A stretch of DNA of 64,000 bases from Xylocopa sonorina (GCF_050948175.1 NC_135202.1:10788001-10852000), one strand, 5' to 3'; positions 1 through 10,942 are shown, numbered from the stretch's first letter. The notes: generated from the sequence alone by a model not told the origin. Numbers and translations are program-made.

Positions 1-1658
1 GAGAGGAAGTGTTACTTGTGCGAGCGACGCGGCGTTCGTTCCGACGATGAATTCGACGCGCCGAGGAAATCCACGCGGAGAGTGAGATTCAGCGAGCCTA
101 GTAAGTGGTCACGATAACAAAAGAGGACTCTATACAGTTCTTTTAAATACTCTTTCTCTCGCTCTTGATATATTCGCGGCGACGTCTACTTTGTAAGCAC
201 GGTTGCAAATCGCTACTGTTCAGACGCTCTAGTCAGACACCAAACTACTGCCACATGGTCCTTAACGCGGTGGTAGATCGGGAGGAGACCAGACGCTCTG
301 GTCAGACAGATACTACTACTTAAGGTTCGATGTAGAGGAGTCACTTTTTGATGCATGTCACGTACCAGTGGAAATAACCAATGTCGCTTTGACGTATCGC
401 TGTATCATTGCTGACGGATTAATTAATATTGCTGTCGAGTACGTGCTCGAATTAAGTAACGCATTCAAATCGATACTGGTAAGTGTTACACGTCAACGCT
501 TAGCTAAATGGTGACCCATAATCGAACGTTAAGTAAGAAGAGACAAGATAAGAGGAAGCAAAAGTAAGGACCGATTATACATGTCATTTATAAGTATATT
601 AGGAAACAGTAGAATGTAAATTAACTGTTTAAAAACTGCTAGCGGTATTTTCGAGAGAAAAGCGCCGTGAAACGTTCCAACGAAGTTGGACAACAAGTGA
701 CCAACGCGAGCCGAGTTCTGTTATTCCCGTAACCGCATATTCAGGTCTTGAAATGTATCCAAAACCGTGGAGGCCCCCAGCCCGGGTCAATGTCATGCTA
801 TTCTCGTTTCGAGGCTGTAAATTTCACAGCTGTTAAATCACGCCAAAAGACGCGGAGTCCCCGTTCAGCGTTCGAAGAAGCCCAATTATCCGAAACCGTT
901 TCCTCCGCGCCGACACGGGACTAGGGCGCGTAATTCCAGTTAAGGGGTCTCTCCGTTTAATCTAGCGCCGCGCAATGGACACGGCAGACGCAAAACAACA
1001 TCGTGCCGGTTTACGTAATCCCAACCATTTATTATACAACTGTTACGATTACCGCGCCTTCGCGACATAACATGCGAGCTAGTGATAATGCGAGACGAGC
1101 CGGTTGCGCAACGCGAGGGTCAATTTACGAACGAGTTCTAGGCTCGTAGCGCCATTACGGTGCGTATCAGCGCGTTTGTTCCCCGTAAAAGGGAATATTC
1201 GCGCCGGACGTCTCGCTGATTCATTCGCGCGTCTTTTGTCGCCGATCTGATCGCTGCGAGAGCTTCTAGACGATCGCGATGGCTCGCACTAACGGATGCT
1301 TTCTGTGCGCAGGCAAAATGATGAGATCGGCCTCTCCACAGTACCCTAGCAGAGGGCCCGACGCACGAGTGATTCGTCTGACCACCGACCAGGAAGCTGT
1401 CCTGCAAGAGCAGTTCAACAGATGGCCCAGGGCACCTCACACAGCAGACGTCGTGCTGCTGGCAGCCGAGACAGGTCTCTCCGAGGCAGACGTTGAGGTG
1501 GTTCTTTGTTTCTTTTCTCCTGTTAAAAGAGGAGATAGGTGGTAAAGATTCCAGATAAGATATTTTGATTTGCTGGGGTGTTTCAGGCTTGGTACGCTAT
1601 CCGATTAGCTCAGTGGAGGAAGGAGCAGGGCCTAGGAGGAAATCTCGGTCTACATTAA
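1..1658 (+). CDS. HOPX-like homeodomain protein, C-terminal part (3 exons, open at left edge)
   Basis: Proposed exons are 1-100 (open at the left edge), 1313-1497 and 1587-1658 (TAA). The donors GTAAGT at 101 and GTGGTT at 1498 and the acceptors ending at 1312 and 1586 join in matching phases (1, then 0). The last two exons encode a homeodomain-like fold. Its third helix reads AWYAIRLAQWRKEQGL, and LLAAETGLSEADVE precedes it. From memory of the family this is closest to vertebrate HOPX (LIAAEAGLSEEETQKWF...RLAKWRRSEGL). HOPX is a very short atypical homeodomain protein that does not bind DNA and acts through other transcription factors. Here too the domain ends about seven residues before the stop. 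The first exon encodes basic residues with RRVRFSEP, which resembles a PP1-docking RVxF motif. If exon 1 does not belong, translation could start at ATG 1318 and give 83 residues, close to HOPX length. A start at ATG 1279 is less likely because 1297-1312 looks like a splice acceptor. Confidence 0.62.
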
Positions 1659-2530
1659 CGCTTAACGTTGAGAGAGTACATACCTTGGACGTTATCGTAA
1701 CTGTGTACCTGAGAATGTAATTCTTGCAAGGATTGCATGCCGACCTGACAACGATCTATTCTTCATCGATCTTCCGTTGCTTTTTACTGTAGCTTCTCAG
1801 CAGTTGTACTCGCGTAGATTTGATTAGTTTAGGGGCGAGGACGATCAGCCGATTTATTTATGTTAATTTGCTCGTTTCGTTGCCGCGTTGGGGCGAATCG
1901 TTAAGGAGGAAGGTACCAAAAAGCACGAATTGATTTTAAGAAGTAACTGTGAATAAAAGAGACGTGTATGTTAGAGGAATAATTGTAGTTGCTTTAACGT
2001 CTTTATTATATTATTTATTTTAATTCGGAGATATGTATGCGTATATTAACACGTTCGGATAAAATATTCTTTACCAAGTGCCTCGATATTATTTAATCGT
2101 AAGTACGTCGTGCAAAGAAGACATTACCAGTGAGTATTAATCATAGAACATGTAGGCATCTGACCGCGGGTGGTAGAAAAAAATGATGCTAGACGTAACG
2201 TGTCGGGCACTACGAACATAATTCAATGTTTCTTAATAGTTGCACTAATACTTCTCACACAATAATTGTACAAAAAAAACTTCAATTGATATAGAAATGT
2301 TTGTATAATCCAATTACTTAAAAATAAATGTCATACAAAGAATATTGTACGTATCGTACGTATTTTATAATGTTTTAAATACATCCTGTCTGACTGTATA
2401 CTGAAATTTAATTATGCGGATAAAATAATCATTTATTGATTCTGTTATAGGTACCACAGGAAACAAGAGAAGGAAGAAAGAGCAAGAGTAATGACTAAGA
2501 AAGAAGACACCTAAGAAATATTGTATTGAT
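1659..2530. other. 3' UTR and AT-rich intergenic sequence
   Basis: No coding potential is seen. The stretch is AT-rich and leads into the minisatellite. The first 300 bp are probably the 3' UTR of the HOPX-like gene. Confidence 0.5.
1952..1957 (+). terminator. Candidate polyadenylation signal AATAAA
   Basis: A canonical AATAAA lies about 294 bp past the stop of the HOPX-like gene, in AT-rich sequence. It is the first good signal downstream. The cleavage site cannot be seen. Confidence 0.35.
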
Positions 2531-2915
2531 AGTATAAGTATTATAAGTATTATATCATTAGTACAAGTATTGTATCATTAGTATAAGTATTATAAGTATT
2601 GTATCACTAGTATAAGTATTATAAGTACTGTATCACTAGTATAAGTATTATAAGTATTGTATCATTAGTATAAGTATTATAAGTACTGTATCACTAGTAT
2701 AAGTATTATAAGTATTGTATCATTAGTATAAGTATTATAAGTACTGTATCACTAGTATAAGTATTATAAGTACTGTATCACTAGTATAAGTATTATAAGT
2801 ACTGTATCACTAGTATAAGTATTATAAGTATTGTATCATTAGTATAAGTATTATAAGTACTGTATCACTAGTATAAGTATTATAAGTATTGTATCATTAG
2901 TATAAGTATTATAAG
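2531..2915. repeat. 29-bp minisatellite, about 13 units in two variants
   Basis: Direct tandem units of 29 bp begin AGTATAAGTATTATAAGTA. One unit near the left end is shortened to 20 bp and the last is partial. Two linked substitutions define two unit types: CTGTATCACT and TTGTATCATT. The order alternates for much of the array and then runs C,C,C, so part of it is effectively a 58-bp higher-order repeat. There are no unique spacers and no protein genes of a CRISPR kind. Confidence 0.95.
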
Positions 2916-4095
2916 ACACAATTTAATTGTAATTTACTGTATATTACGTTAATTGGATTAAATAAATTAACTTTTTAAGAGATATATAACTGATTTTATC
3001 ATTTTCCATCAATTTCCTTCAAAGTCCCAACTAAAAATTCCGAAATTTGCCAATGTCTTGTTAAATGACGTCACTTGCAAGAATCGCCAAAATTCCTGGA
3101 ATTCTCGATGACGTCATTTCCAAGAAATGGCACGTTCGGATACCTCCTCACTACTTATGTTCTCCTGATACAAAGTCGAAAAAACGGGTCTTCGATCGAA
3201 AAATTGGAAATGTATCAGGAGAACATAAGTAGTGAAGAGGTATACGCGCCACTTCTAGGAAAATGACGTCACTTCCAGGAATCGCCGAAATTCCAGGAAT
3301 TCCCGATGACGTCATTTCCAAGAAGTGGCACTATTCGGATACCTCCTATGACGTCATGTTCTCCTGATACATTGCCGATTTTTCGAACAAAATCTTGAAA
3401 ATCCGACTTTGTAACAGGAGAACATAACATATGAGGAGGTATCCGAATAGTGCCACTTCTTGGAAATGACGTCATCGAAAATTCCTGGAATTTTGGCGAT
3501 TCTTGGAAATGACGTCATTTTCCTGGAAGTGGCAAGCATACCTCCTATGACGTCATGTTCTCCTGATACATTGCCGATTTTTCGAACAAAATCTTGAAAA
3601 TCCGACTTTGTAACAGGAGAACATAACATATGAGGAGGTATCCGAATAGTGCCACTTCTTGGAAATGACGTCATCGAAAATTCCTGGAATTTTGGCGATT
3701 CTTGGAAATGACGTCATTTTCCTAGAAGTGGCAAGCATACCTCCTATGACATCATGTTCTCCTGATACTTTGCCAATTTTTCGATCGAAAACCCGATTTT
3801 TCGACTTTGTATCAGGAGAACATAAGTAGTGAGGAGGTATCCGAACGTGCCACTTCTTGGAAATGACGTCATCGTAAATTCCTGGAATTTTGGCAATTTT
3901 TGGTAGTGACGTCATTTTCCAAGAAGTGGTAAGTTTTAGGACTATTGGGTCGAGGATATTAGAGGAAAATGATGAAACTTGTCTTAAACCTCTCCAAAGT
4001 TTAATTTATTTAATTAAATTAATGAAATATACAATAAATTACAGTTGAAATCTGTCTGATAATAATGCTTATACTAACAATACAATACATCTTAT
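2916..4095. repeat. Large imperfect inverted repeat enclosing the palindromic satellite
   Basis: Sequence at 2920-3010 (TAATTTACTGTATATTACG, then ATTAAATAAATTAACT) is matched in reverse complement at about 3960-4055. Past that, at about 4055-4090, lies one degenerate reverse-complement copy of the 29-bp minisatellite unit that is expanded on the left side. The two sides therefore look like arms of one roughly 1.2-kb palindrome, with divergence and small indels. No transposase is present. I cannot define terminal repeats or a target-site duplication. Confidence 0.75.
3060..3930. repeat. Satellite of about 199 bp, palindromic units with TGACGTCA sites
   Basis: A block with two TGACGTCA sites 43 bp apart recurs five times: 3066/3109, 3264/3307, 3467/3510, 3666/3709 and 3864/3907. 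Further sites lie at 3307, 3349, 3548 and (one mismatch) 3747. The period is 198-203 bp. Each unit is itself an inverted repeat, pairing ACCTCC...TTCTCCTGATAC with GTATCAGGAGAA...GGAGGT. The copies starting near 3341 and 3540 are almost identical over about 185 bp, which indicates recent duplication or conversion. Short open frames occur on both strands because of this structure. They show no protein signature and I do not call them genes. Confidence 0.93.
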
Positions 4096-4357
4096 ATCTA
4101 CTATAATAATTAAATACATTGTGGCAATTAATAGTAGAAAATGTAAAGATGCATATATTGAAGTGTTGGTGGATTAAACAGATTCTTGCATTGGTTCCTC
4201 AAAGCTTTCTTCCTGGTCTTCCATGTATTAAACTGTAATAGAAAGAAGAAGAATGATAATCTAATCAACACATTTCAACAAAATTTTATAATTTTTAATT
4301 GATTTATACTGTTCGGATGAATATTTTAATTATTTGTATTAAAATCTTTATATCTGT

Positions 4358-4734
4358 GTAAGATAGAGAAAGATATATACCAAAGATATAAGATAGAGTG
4401 AGACAGATGATATCGACCCTACTCTAGAACTTCTGGCGCCATCTCTGTAAAAAGTGCTCAAACTGGTCGCTCAGCAGTATCGACAGCGAAGTAAACTACT
4501 TAAAACTACTAGCGCCATCTCTGCAGAAAGCACTGAAACTAATGCTCGACTAGTTTCACCTCTTCTCTGAGAGATGGCGTTAGTAGTTTTAAGTAGTTTA
4601 CTTCACTGTCGATACTGCTGAGCGACCAGTTTGAGCACTTTTTACAGAGATGGCGCCAGGGGTTCTAGAGTAGGGTCGATATCATCTGTCTCACTCTATC
4701 TTATATCTTTGGTATATATCTTTCTCTCTCTTAC
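4358..4734. repeat. 377-bp foldback (MITE-like) element
   Basis: Two arms of about 170-180 bp are near-perfect reverse complements. The left begins GTAAGATAGAGAAAGATATA and the right ends TATATCTTTCTCTCTCTTAC. Even the centre (about 4525-4556) is palindromic around GAAACTA...TAGTTTC. GCGCCATCTCT or close variants occur four times (4436, 4512, 4571 and 4648, the last two on the minus strand). There is no coding capacity, so this looks like a non-autonomous foldback element. No clear target-site duplication was found. Confidence 0.88.
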
Positions 4735-5272
4735 GTCTAAAGCGGGAGATATAATATATCTTACTCTTTCGATTCAGTGAAAAAATTGAGAATTCCAGAG
4801 TCAATCACGTTAAATGGTATTTGTAGTTGTTCAAAAATATCGCGCGATGATACAGAATATTTAACAAAGGATTATACATTTCAACTTACCATCAAATTAA
4901 CGGGGACTGATTAAAAGAATTTCGTGAATCGATTCTAGAGATCCCGCGCCGCAGGAGACAACAATGTGTCGCATAGGTATATTCTGTGATCATACGTACG
5001 CACACTTGAAATAACATATCTGCGCTTCTTTCCACATCGCATTCATATACAGTATATTTTCTATACCTGCGGAAGATGTACATGAAGCATGGAGAACGAT
5101 TCCGAAGCACAAACAACTGATGGTGCCATTTCTTCGACAAGTGCTAAACTGATCGCCCTTGAATATCGACGTTACGTTAAACATTTCTTAATTTAATGCC
5201 ATTTTATATACTGCTTTACGATTCTAATTATTATTAAATATATAGAAATATCTGCATCCGTATATAAAAGTT
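4735..5272. other. Intergenic sequence 3' of the first odorant receptor
   Basis: AT-rich sequence. Nothing recognisable is seen apart from short chance open frames. Confidence 0.5.
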
Positions 5273-6664
5273 TTAAACGTTCACCATAACTCTTAAAACT
5301 GAGAGATACGAGATCGAAGTCTTTAGAATACTCATGTAAGTCTGCATATTAACTACAAAGAACTGTCCAGCAGTTAATTGAACCGGATCGTGGGCCCGCA
5401 TTATGACGTAAACGATGTCCTTTGTCACACCTCTCGGTAATTTGTACCAGTTGCACGAGTATAAGGTGTTACCGACACTTTCCATTCGACGTTTCAAGTA
5501 ATCACCAACGTAGCTGTACACTAATAGCTGCACCAATAAAGTGCCCATCACCATGAACGTTTTTATGACCAGCACCGTGTTACCAACACCCATCGCGAGG
5601 ATACATTGAAATCCTAGAAACAGAGATCAATCACTACCAGATATTCGACTTGTTTAATCGATGAAACAAAAATGCACGAATGTTCACCACCGGTACAGAT
5701 AAGCACACAACTGGAGAATATTTGTACGACTAAGATAGAGCTGACGGTTTCATTCAGCATCTTGGCTAATTTTAGCAAATGGATATGCCTCTTCACTAAA
5801 CCCTTAAAGTGCTCGGTCACTCTCTCGTTTCGTTTAGACAATTTACTGAACTCCAGCTTCAGGATCTCCACTTGACCGCATAGGTGAAAAACGATACCAA
5901 CGAACAACGAATCGCTACCTAATCCAATTTTCACCAAAGTACATTAAACAACTAGTAACGTTTGATACGATAAAAGTATTACCTAAATTCCCAGTGCCCG
6001 TAATTAATAGCATCATAAACTCCGTAATGGAAATCAAGATGAATAAATTGTCTGATACGTTAATAATCGCCAAAGTATATTCAGAAGGGATAGGATACTC
6101 TGGAATGTCCGCTCCTGTAACGTTAACTACTTCTGCTTCTTTTTCGACCACCACAGGTAGGATCGAGAAAAAAGCCGCGGCGACATATGCGAAAAATATC
6201 GCGCAGCCACACGCCATTCTGGCCATATAAGCGTGGCGTCGTAAAATGGCACGTTTCACGTTGTCGTCCAACACCTTGTAATCTTTAACCGCCGATGTGA
6301 AATTCGCGATGAGTCCTGCAGGCCAGATGCGAAAGCACATCACCTTCGACACCGCCAGAGTACCGCAAATTATTAGTAACATCGCGTCTAGATTCTTTCC
6401 AGCGTCGCTGCTGTCCAAATAGAGTTCCGTTTGCACGATGGCCATCATTAATAACTACAAATAAATTACATTTTACCTACGACCGTTCGAATAACTGAGT
6501 AAAATACAATGAACAATATTTCATACCAGAATTAAAATTGTAAAAATGGTACGTAGATTCGAGAAGACATTGTAAACCTGAAGAGGCCACGTACCCACGG
6601 GCCACGATAAGATTTTCAACGGAGTCATCGCGTACGCGAAGTCTTTCTTAAATGACGCCTTCAT
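5273..6664 (-). CDS. Odorant receptor 1 of the array (7tm_6), complete, 393 aa
   Basis: This is a seven-transmembrane insect odorant receptor, a ligand-gated channel subunit that works with Orco in the dendrite membrane of olfactory neurons. Exons read leftward: 6664-6527, 6454-5983, 5918-5688 and 5613-5273, giving 138, 472, 231 and 341 nt. All introns are 64-74 bp with GT-AG ends and matching phases (0, 1, 1). The N-terminus contains LKILSWPVGTWPLQ. Several hydrophobic segments follow, then FHLCGQVEILKLEFSKL in the middle. The C-terminus is typical of the family: QLTAGQFFVVNMQTYMSILK, then SISYLSVLRVM. It is closest to the receptor at 7443-8879, with identical exon lengths, so the two come from a tandem duplication. 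No frame break is seen. The ligand is unknown. Confidence 0.93.
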
Positions 6665-7368
6665 CCTCGTAAGATGTTCTACGAGTTCGATCAACGATCA
6701 TTCCTCGATAGAGAATACCTTTCTCCATTTTCTTCCCGTCTGGCATTGTATTTCTAGATACATTTATTATTCAACTGTAATCGCTCAACTCTACCTTCTG
6801 TCGAGCCTATTATCGTTCCTATGTCAATTGCGTTCTACCCATAAAATTGCGACAGTGGGGAGTATTTTGCAGACACTTTGTTGCTATATTTCTTCCGGTA
6901 GGTAATGCGTACGATCCATGATAGTACCTTTCTTTTCAAATACAGGAAACATCGAGATGTGTTTTCGAAGAACATTCAAGTTTTATTGCGAGCTGTTAGT
7001 TTAAAGGTGCGGTGCAATGCAAATGCGAGGAACTCTTTCTTAGCACGTAAAGATACCCTTTCAAGGAAGGAAAGTGTACGCAGAAACTAAAGTACTTAAA
7101 TTGCACTCGATTTCTTTCAACCACACGGAACAAGGATATCTCCGATCGCATGCTCTTGCGATTATACTGTTAGAAGTTCATAAAACTTTTCAGACATTAC
7201 GAAGCGCGATGCAGTCTTCGTTGCAACGTCAGAGGACATACATGGCACCAAATGAGTACATGAACCTGATACGGTGAGTTTCAAGTATTCGATCAAAGCT
7301 AGTTGAATTCGATTTTGAATGTCCCCAATAACTATTAATGGATGACAGAAAATATAATATTAATTACT
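6665..7368. repeat. Duplicated 5' flank of odorant receptor 1
   Basis: The stretch upstream of this receptor is recognisably repeated upstream of the second (8880-9530) and in part the third (12862-13300). Shared segments include TATTCAACTGTAATCGCTCA and GAACTCTTTCTTA. It is probably promoter and 5' flank carried along in the duplications. Small open frames here (7074-7277) are divergent between copies and are not convincing genes. Confidence 0.7.
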
Positions 7369-7442
7369 CTACAGTGCTTTATTAAAGTAATGTAGCCTTG
7401 TAGAGTTGCATATATTTATTTTAATATAGGTGCCCAGAAACT

Positions 7443-8879
7443 TCAAGTACTTATCATTACTCGAAGAACAGAGAGATACGAGATCGAAGTCTTCAGTATG
7501 CTCATGTAAGTCTCCAAATTGACAATAAAGAAGTTCCCAGCGCTCAATTGGACTGGATCTTGAGCCCTCATAATGACGTAAACGATGTCTTTTGCCACAG
7601 CTCTCGGTAAATCGTACCAGTTGCACGAGTATAACGTGGTACCGATACTTTCCATGCGACGATTTAAATAATCGCCAACGTAGCTGTACACTAGCAGTTG
7701 TGCCAATAAAGCACCCACCACCATGAACGCTTTTACGACCAGAACCATGTTGCCAACGCTCAGTGCGAGAATACATTGAAATCCTAGAAACAGTGATCAA
7801 TCAATACCAGATACTCGATGTATTTAAATGGAACATGTAGCCCACAATTGTATTGCGTTAATAAAGCAAATAAAAATGCTCGAATGTTCACCACTGATAC
7901 AGATAAGTACACAACTAGAGAACAGTTGTACGATTAAGATAGAGCTAATCGTCTCGTTCAGCATATTAGCTAATTGCAACAAATAAATATGCCTTTTCAC
8001 TAGCCCTTTAAAACGTTGGGCTACTCTTTCATCTTTGCCGATCAACCTACTGAAATCCAGCTTCAGTACTTCCACTTGACCGCACAGATGGAATATGATA
8101 CCGATGAACATCAAGTCGCTACCTAATTTACGTTAAAATTCAAACAAACATTGCTCTCACAGAAACATGAAAGTATTCAACGCTATGAGAACGTTACCTA
8201 GATTTGCAGTGTCTGTGGTGAACAGCATTAAGAGTTCCACGATAAAGATCAGGAAAATCAAGCCGTGTGGCATGTTGATAATCGCTAAAGTATATTCTGA
8301 AGGGATGGGATATTCTGGAACGTCCACTTCCGTAGCGTTAACTACTTCTTCTTCCTCTTCGACTATCATAGGTACGACTGAGAAAAGAGTCGCAGCGAAA
8401 TATGCAAAAAATATCACGCAGGCACACACCATTCTGGTCATATAAGCGTGGTGACGTAAAATACTACGTTTCACGTCGTCGTCCAACTCCTTGTAATCCT
8501 TAACCGCCGACGTGAAATTCGCGATGAGTCCTGCAGGCCAGATGCGAAAGCATATCACCTTTGACACGCCCAGAATACCGCAAATTGTTATTACCATCGC
8601 GTCCAGATTCTTTCCAGCATCGCTGCTGTCCAGATACAGTTCTGTTTGCACGATCGCCATCATTAATAACTACAAATAAATTACACTTTATCCGCGACTG
8701 TTCGAATAACTGAGTAAAATACAATGAACAATGTTTCATACCATAAATAAAATTGTAAAAGTGGTACGTAGATTCGAGAAGATATTGTAAACCTGAAGAG
8801 GCCACGTACCCACGGGCCACGATAAGATCTTCAACGGAGTCATCGCGTACGCGAAGTCTTTCTTAAATGACGCCTTCAT
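7443..8879 (-). CDS. Odorant receptor 2 of the array (7tm_6), complete, 393 aa
   Basis: Exons read leftward: 8879-8742, 8669-8198, 8122-7892 and 7783-7443. These give 138, 472, 231 and 341 nt, exactly as in its neighbour at 5273-6664, with GT-AG introns and phases 0, 1, 1. It keeps the LKILSWPVGTWPLQ start, the IFHLCGQVEVLKLDF segment and the SISYLSVLRVM C-terminus. An acidic extracellular loop (VEEEEEVVNATEV) contains an N-glycosylation site, NAT. It is predicted to be a functional receptor because all four exons are open. Most differences from receptor 1 lie in the region of the second extracellular loop and in the middle of exon 2, where ligand specificity often varies. Confidence 0.93.
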
Positions 8880-9530
8880 CCTCGTAGGATGTTCTAAGTG
8901 ATCGACCAACGATCATTCTCCGATCAGAAATACCTTCCTCCGTTTTCTTCCTGCGTAGCAACCCGTTGTATTTCTCGATTCATCTATTATTCAACTGTAA
9001 TCGCTCAACTCTACCTCCTGTCGAGCACAATTATCGTTCCTATACCAACTACGCGTTACCTATAAAATTGTAACGGTGTGATGTACTCTGCAGCACGTAG
9101 TTGCTATGTTTTTTCGTGTAGATAATACATCTATTGCAGTAGTTTTTCTAAAGCGCGAGAAACGTTGAATAGTGTTGTGAAAGAACATTCAATTTTTATT
9201 GTAAGCAGTTAGGCTAAGGATATGGTGTGGTGCAAAGAACTCTTTCTTATTGCATATATGCCTCTTCTAGAAAAGAAAATGTGCAACACTAATGCGACTA
9301 AATTGCGCTCGATTTCCTTAAGCGCAGGGAGAGACGACACAATTGATCTACAGAAGGCTCTTGGAATCATACAGACAGAAGTTGCTTGCATAGTTTTACT
9401 CGATGAACAGTATGCATCGACATGCATAAGAGCTTCGTTGCACCGTCGGAGAGGACGTACGTAATGTAACGTGATAGAGTGAGTTTCCACGATTAATTAT
9501 CAGTATTCAATAACGGAAAATAAAGATTTG
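8880..9530. repeat. Duplicated 5' flank of odorant receptor 2
   Basis: Paralogous to 6665-7368. It keeps the same order of motifs: TTCAACTGTAATCGCTCAAC, then AAGAACATTCAA, GAACTCTTTCTTA and a terminal GTGAGTTT. A small open frame at 9222-9464 has weak similarity to the one in the other copy, but the overall pattern is non-coding drift. Confidence 0.7.
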
Positions 9531-9687
9531 ATTTGTAGACGTTGTTTTATTGTCGATACCAGGCAGCTTATGGAAGTTTTAGTCGAACTGTAATAATTAA
9601 ATGTGCTTGAATGTACGTATAAAATATGCACAATTTCAATATATCCTGATTAAACGTGGTAAAATTAGTAAACGATTAAAGAACAGT

Positions 9688-10942
9688 TCATCTGACATTG
9701 GCGTCTTTTCCAACGGCATCCTTGATGGACGCTAGGCCGTCTCGCTTCAGCATATCATTTAATTCCCGTTTAATTTTCCCTACCAACGGTGGACCGTGAT
9801 ACGTGAACGACGTATAAACTTGTACCAACGAAGCACCAGCCTTGATTTTGTCATAGGCATCGGCTCCGGTGAATATCCCACCAACTCCGATAATGGGAAT
9901 GGTGCCACGCGTTCGTTTATACATATCTGAGATCATCGCGGTCGACACGTCGGAAAGAGGAGCTCCACTGAGCCCCCCTGTCTCCTCTTTGAGAGGACTT
10001 AATAAATTATTACGCGTAATCGTCGTATTGCATAATACTAAGCCATCTACTTTCGACTTCTGTTTAAGTATTACGTCTGCTACATCTTGTTTTTCAGAGT
10101 CGGACAGATCTGGAGCAAGTTTCAACAGTAACGGCTGCTTGCACTGTATCGATCGTCTGACTTCATTTATTTTTGTTAACAATTGTTCCAATTCCTTCTT
10201 GTTTTGTAACATTCTTAATCCAGGAGTATTGGGACTAGATACGTTGATCACAAAATAATCAGCAACGTCTGAGAATTTCTTGATGCCGTCTATGTAATCC
10301 TGTGCTGTATCTTCAGACGTTTTGTTTTTACCTAAATTAATACCAACAATGCCATGAAAGTTCTTATTGTCCTTTAATCTTCTCAAACGTTCCCATACTA
10401 TGTCGTGACCGTGACTATTAAAACCATATCGATTAACCACCGCATTATCCTCTAATAACCTGAACACTCTTGGTTTTGGATTACCTTCCTGAGGCTTTGG
10501 CGTAACTGAACCTGCCACCAAAATTATAGTGTTAGTTCTAAATATTATTGAATGCTATAATAGATGGTAAATTCTTTATATCTCACTTACCTATTTCTAC
10601 GAAACTAAAACCTATTTTGTGCAGGCCTTCTACGGCTTCACCCTGTTTATCAAAGCCAGCCGCCATTCCCACGGGGTTTTTAAAATGCAAACCCCAAATA
10701 TCAGTGGCAAGGGAAGCTGGATCCTTTTCGCGTTGTCCAGGCACAAAGCCCCACTTTAAAATTTTCAGCGCTGTATTATGTGCTACTTCAGGATCCAACA
10801 GTTGTGCGAGTGGCACTATGAACTTATTATAAAAGTTCTCGTTACTCTGATAAATACAAACGCCACCGAATAACATAGTGGCAGTGCTAGTCACTTTCAA
10901 AAGTGACTTTAATTTCTGTTTGTTGTTGAATCGTTGTGCCAT
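9688..10942 (-). CDS. DHODH: Dihydroorotate dehydrogenase (quinone), mitochondrial, 391 aa
   Basis: Class 2 enzyme of de novo pyrimidine synthesis. It oxidises dihydroorotate to orotate with FMN and passes electrons to ubiquinone at the inner mitochondrial membrane. Two exons, 10942-10591 and 10511-9688, are joined in phase 1 across a 79-bp GT-AG intron. The join gives VEIGSVTPKPQEGNPKPRVF, as in animal orthologues. A basic N-terminus and a hydrophobic segment at about residues 18-32 fit mitochondrial targeting and membrane anchoring. The active-site loop NVSSPNTPGLR carries the class 2 catalytic serine. FMN-site motifs NTTITR, IIGVGGIF and the C-terminal LVQVYTSFTYHGP are intact. Length is close to the human enzyme (395). 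It sits inside the odorant receptor array on the same strand, and nothing suggests co-regulation. In Drosophila the gene is called Dhod. Confidence 0.97.

Noticed and set aside
1279..1317. ATG at 1279 as the start of the HOPX-like gene
   Set aside because: TGCTTTCTGTGCGCAG just upstream of 1313 is a good acceptor, and an upstream exon with a GTAAGT donor fits in phase. The first 13 codons are therefore probably intronic.
2531..2915. CRISPR-like direct repeats of 29 bp
   Set aside because: Units are head-to-tail with no spacers, in a eukaryotic genome. It is a minisatellite.
3075..3915. Open frames of 63-120 codons on both strands in the palindromic satellite, sharing repeated peptides
   Set aside because: The shared peptides follow directly from the 199-bp DNA repeat and its inverted symmetry. 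There is no protein signature and no splice or promoter context.
7074..9464. Small plus-strand genes upstream of receptors 1 and 2 (7074-7277 and 9222-9464)
   Set aside because: The copies are homologous DNA but the peptides diverge with frame differences. This looks like duplicated flank, not a conserved gene.
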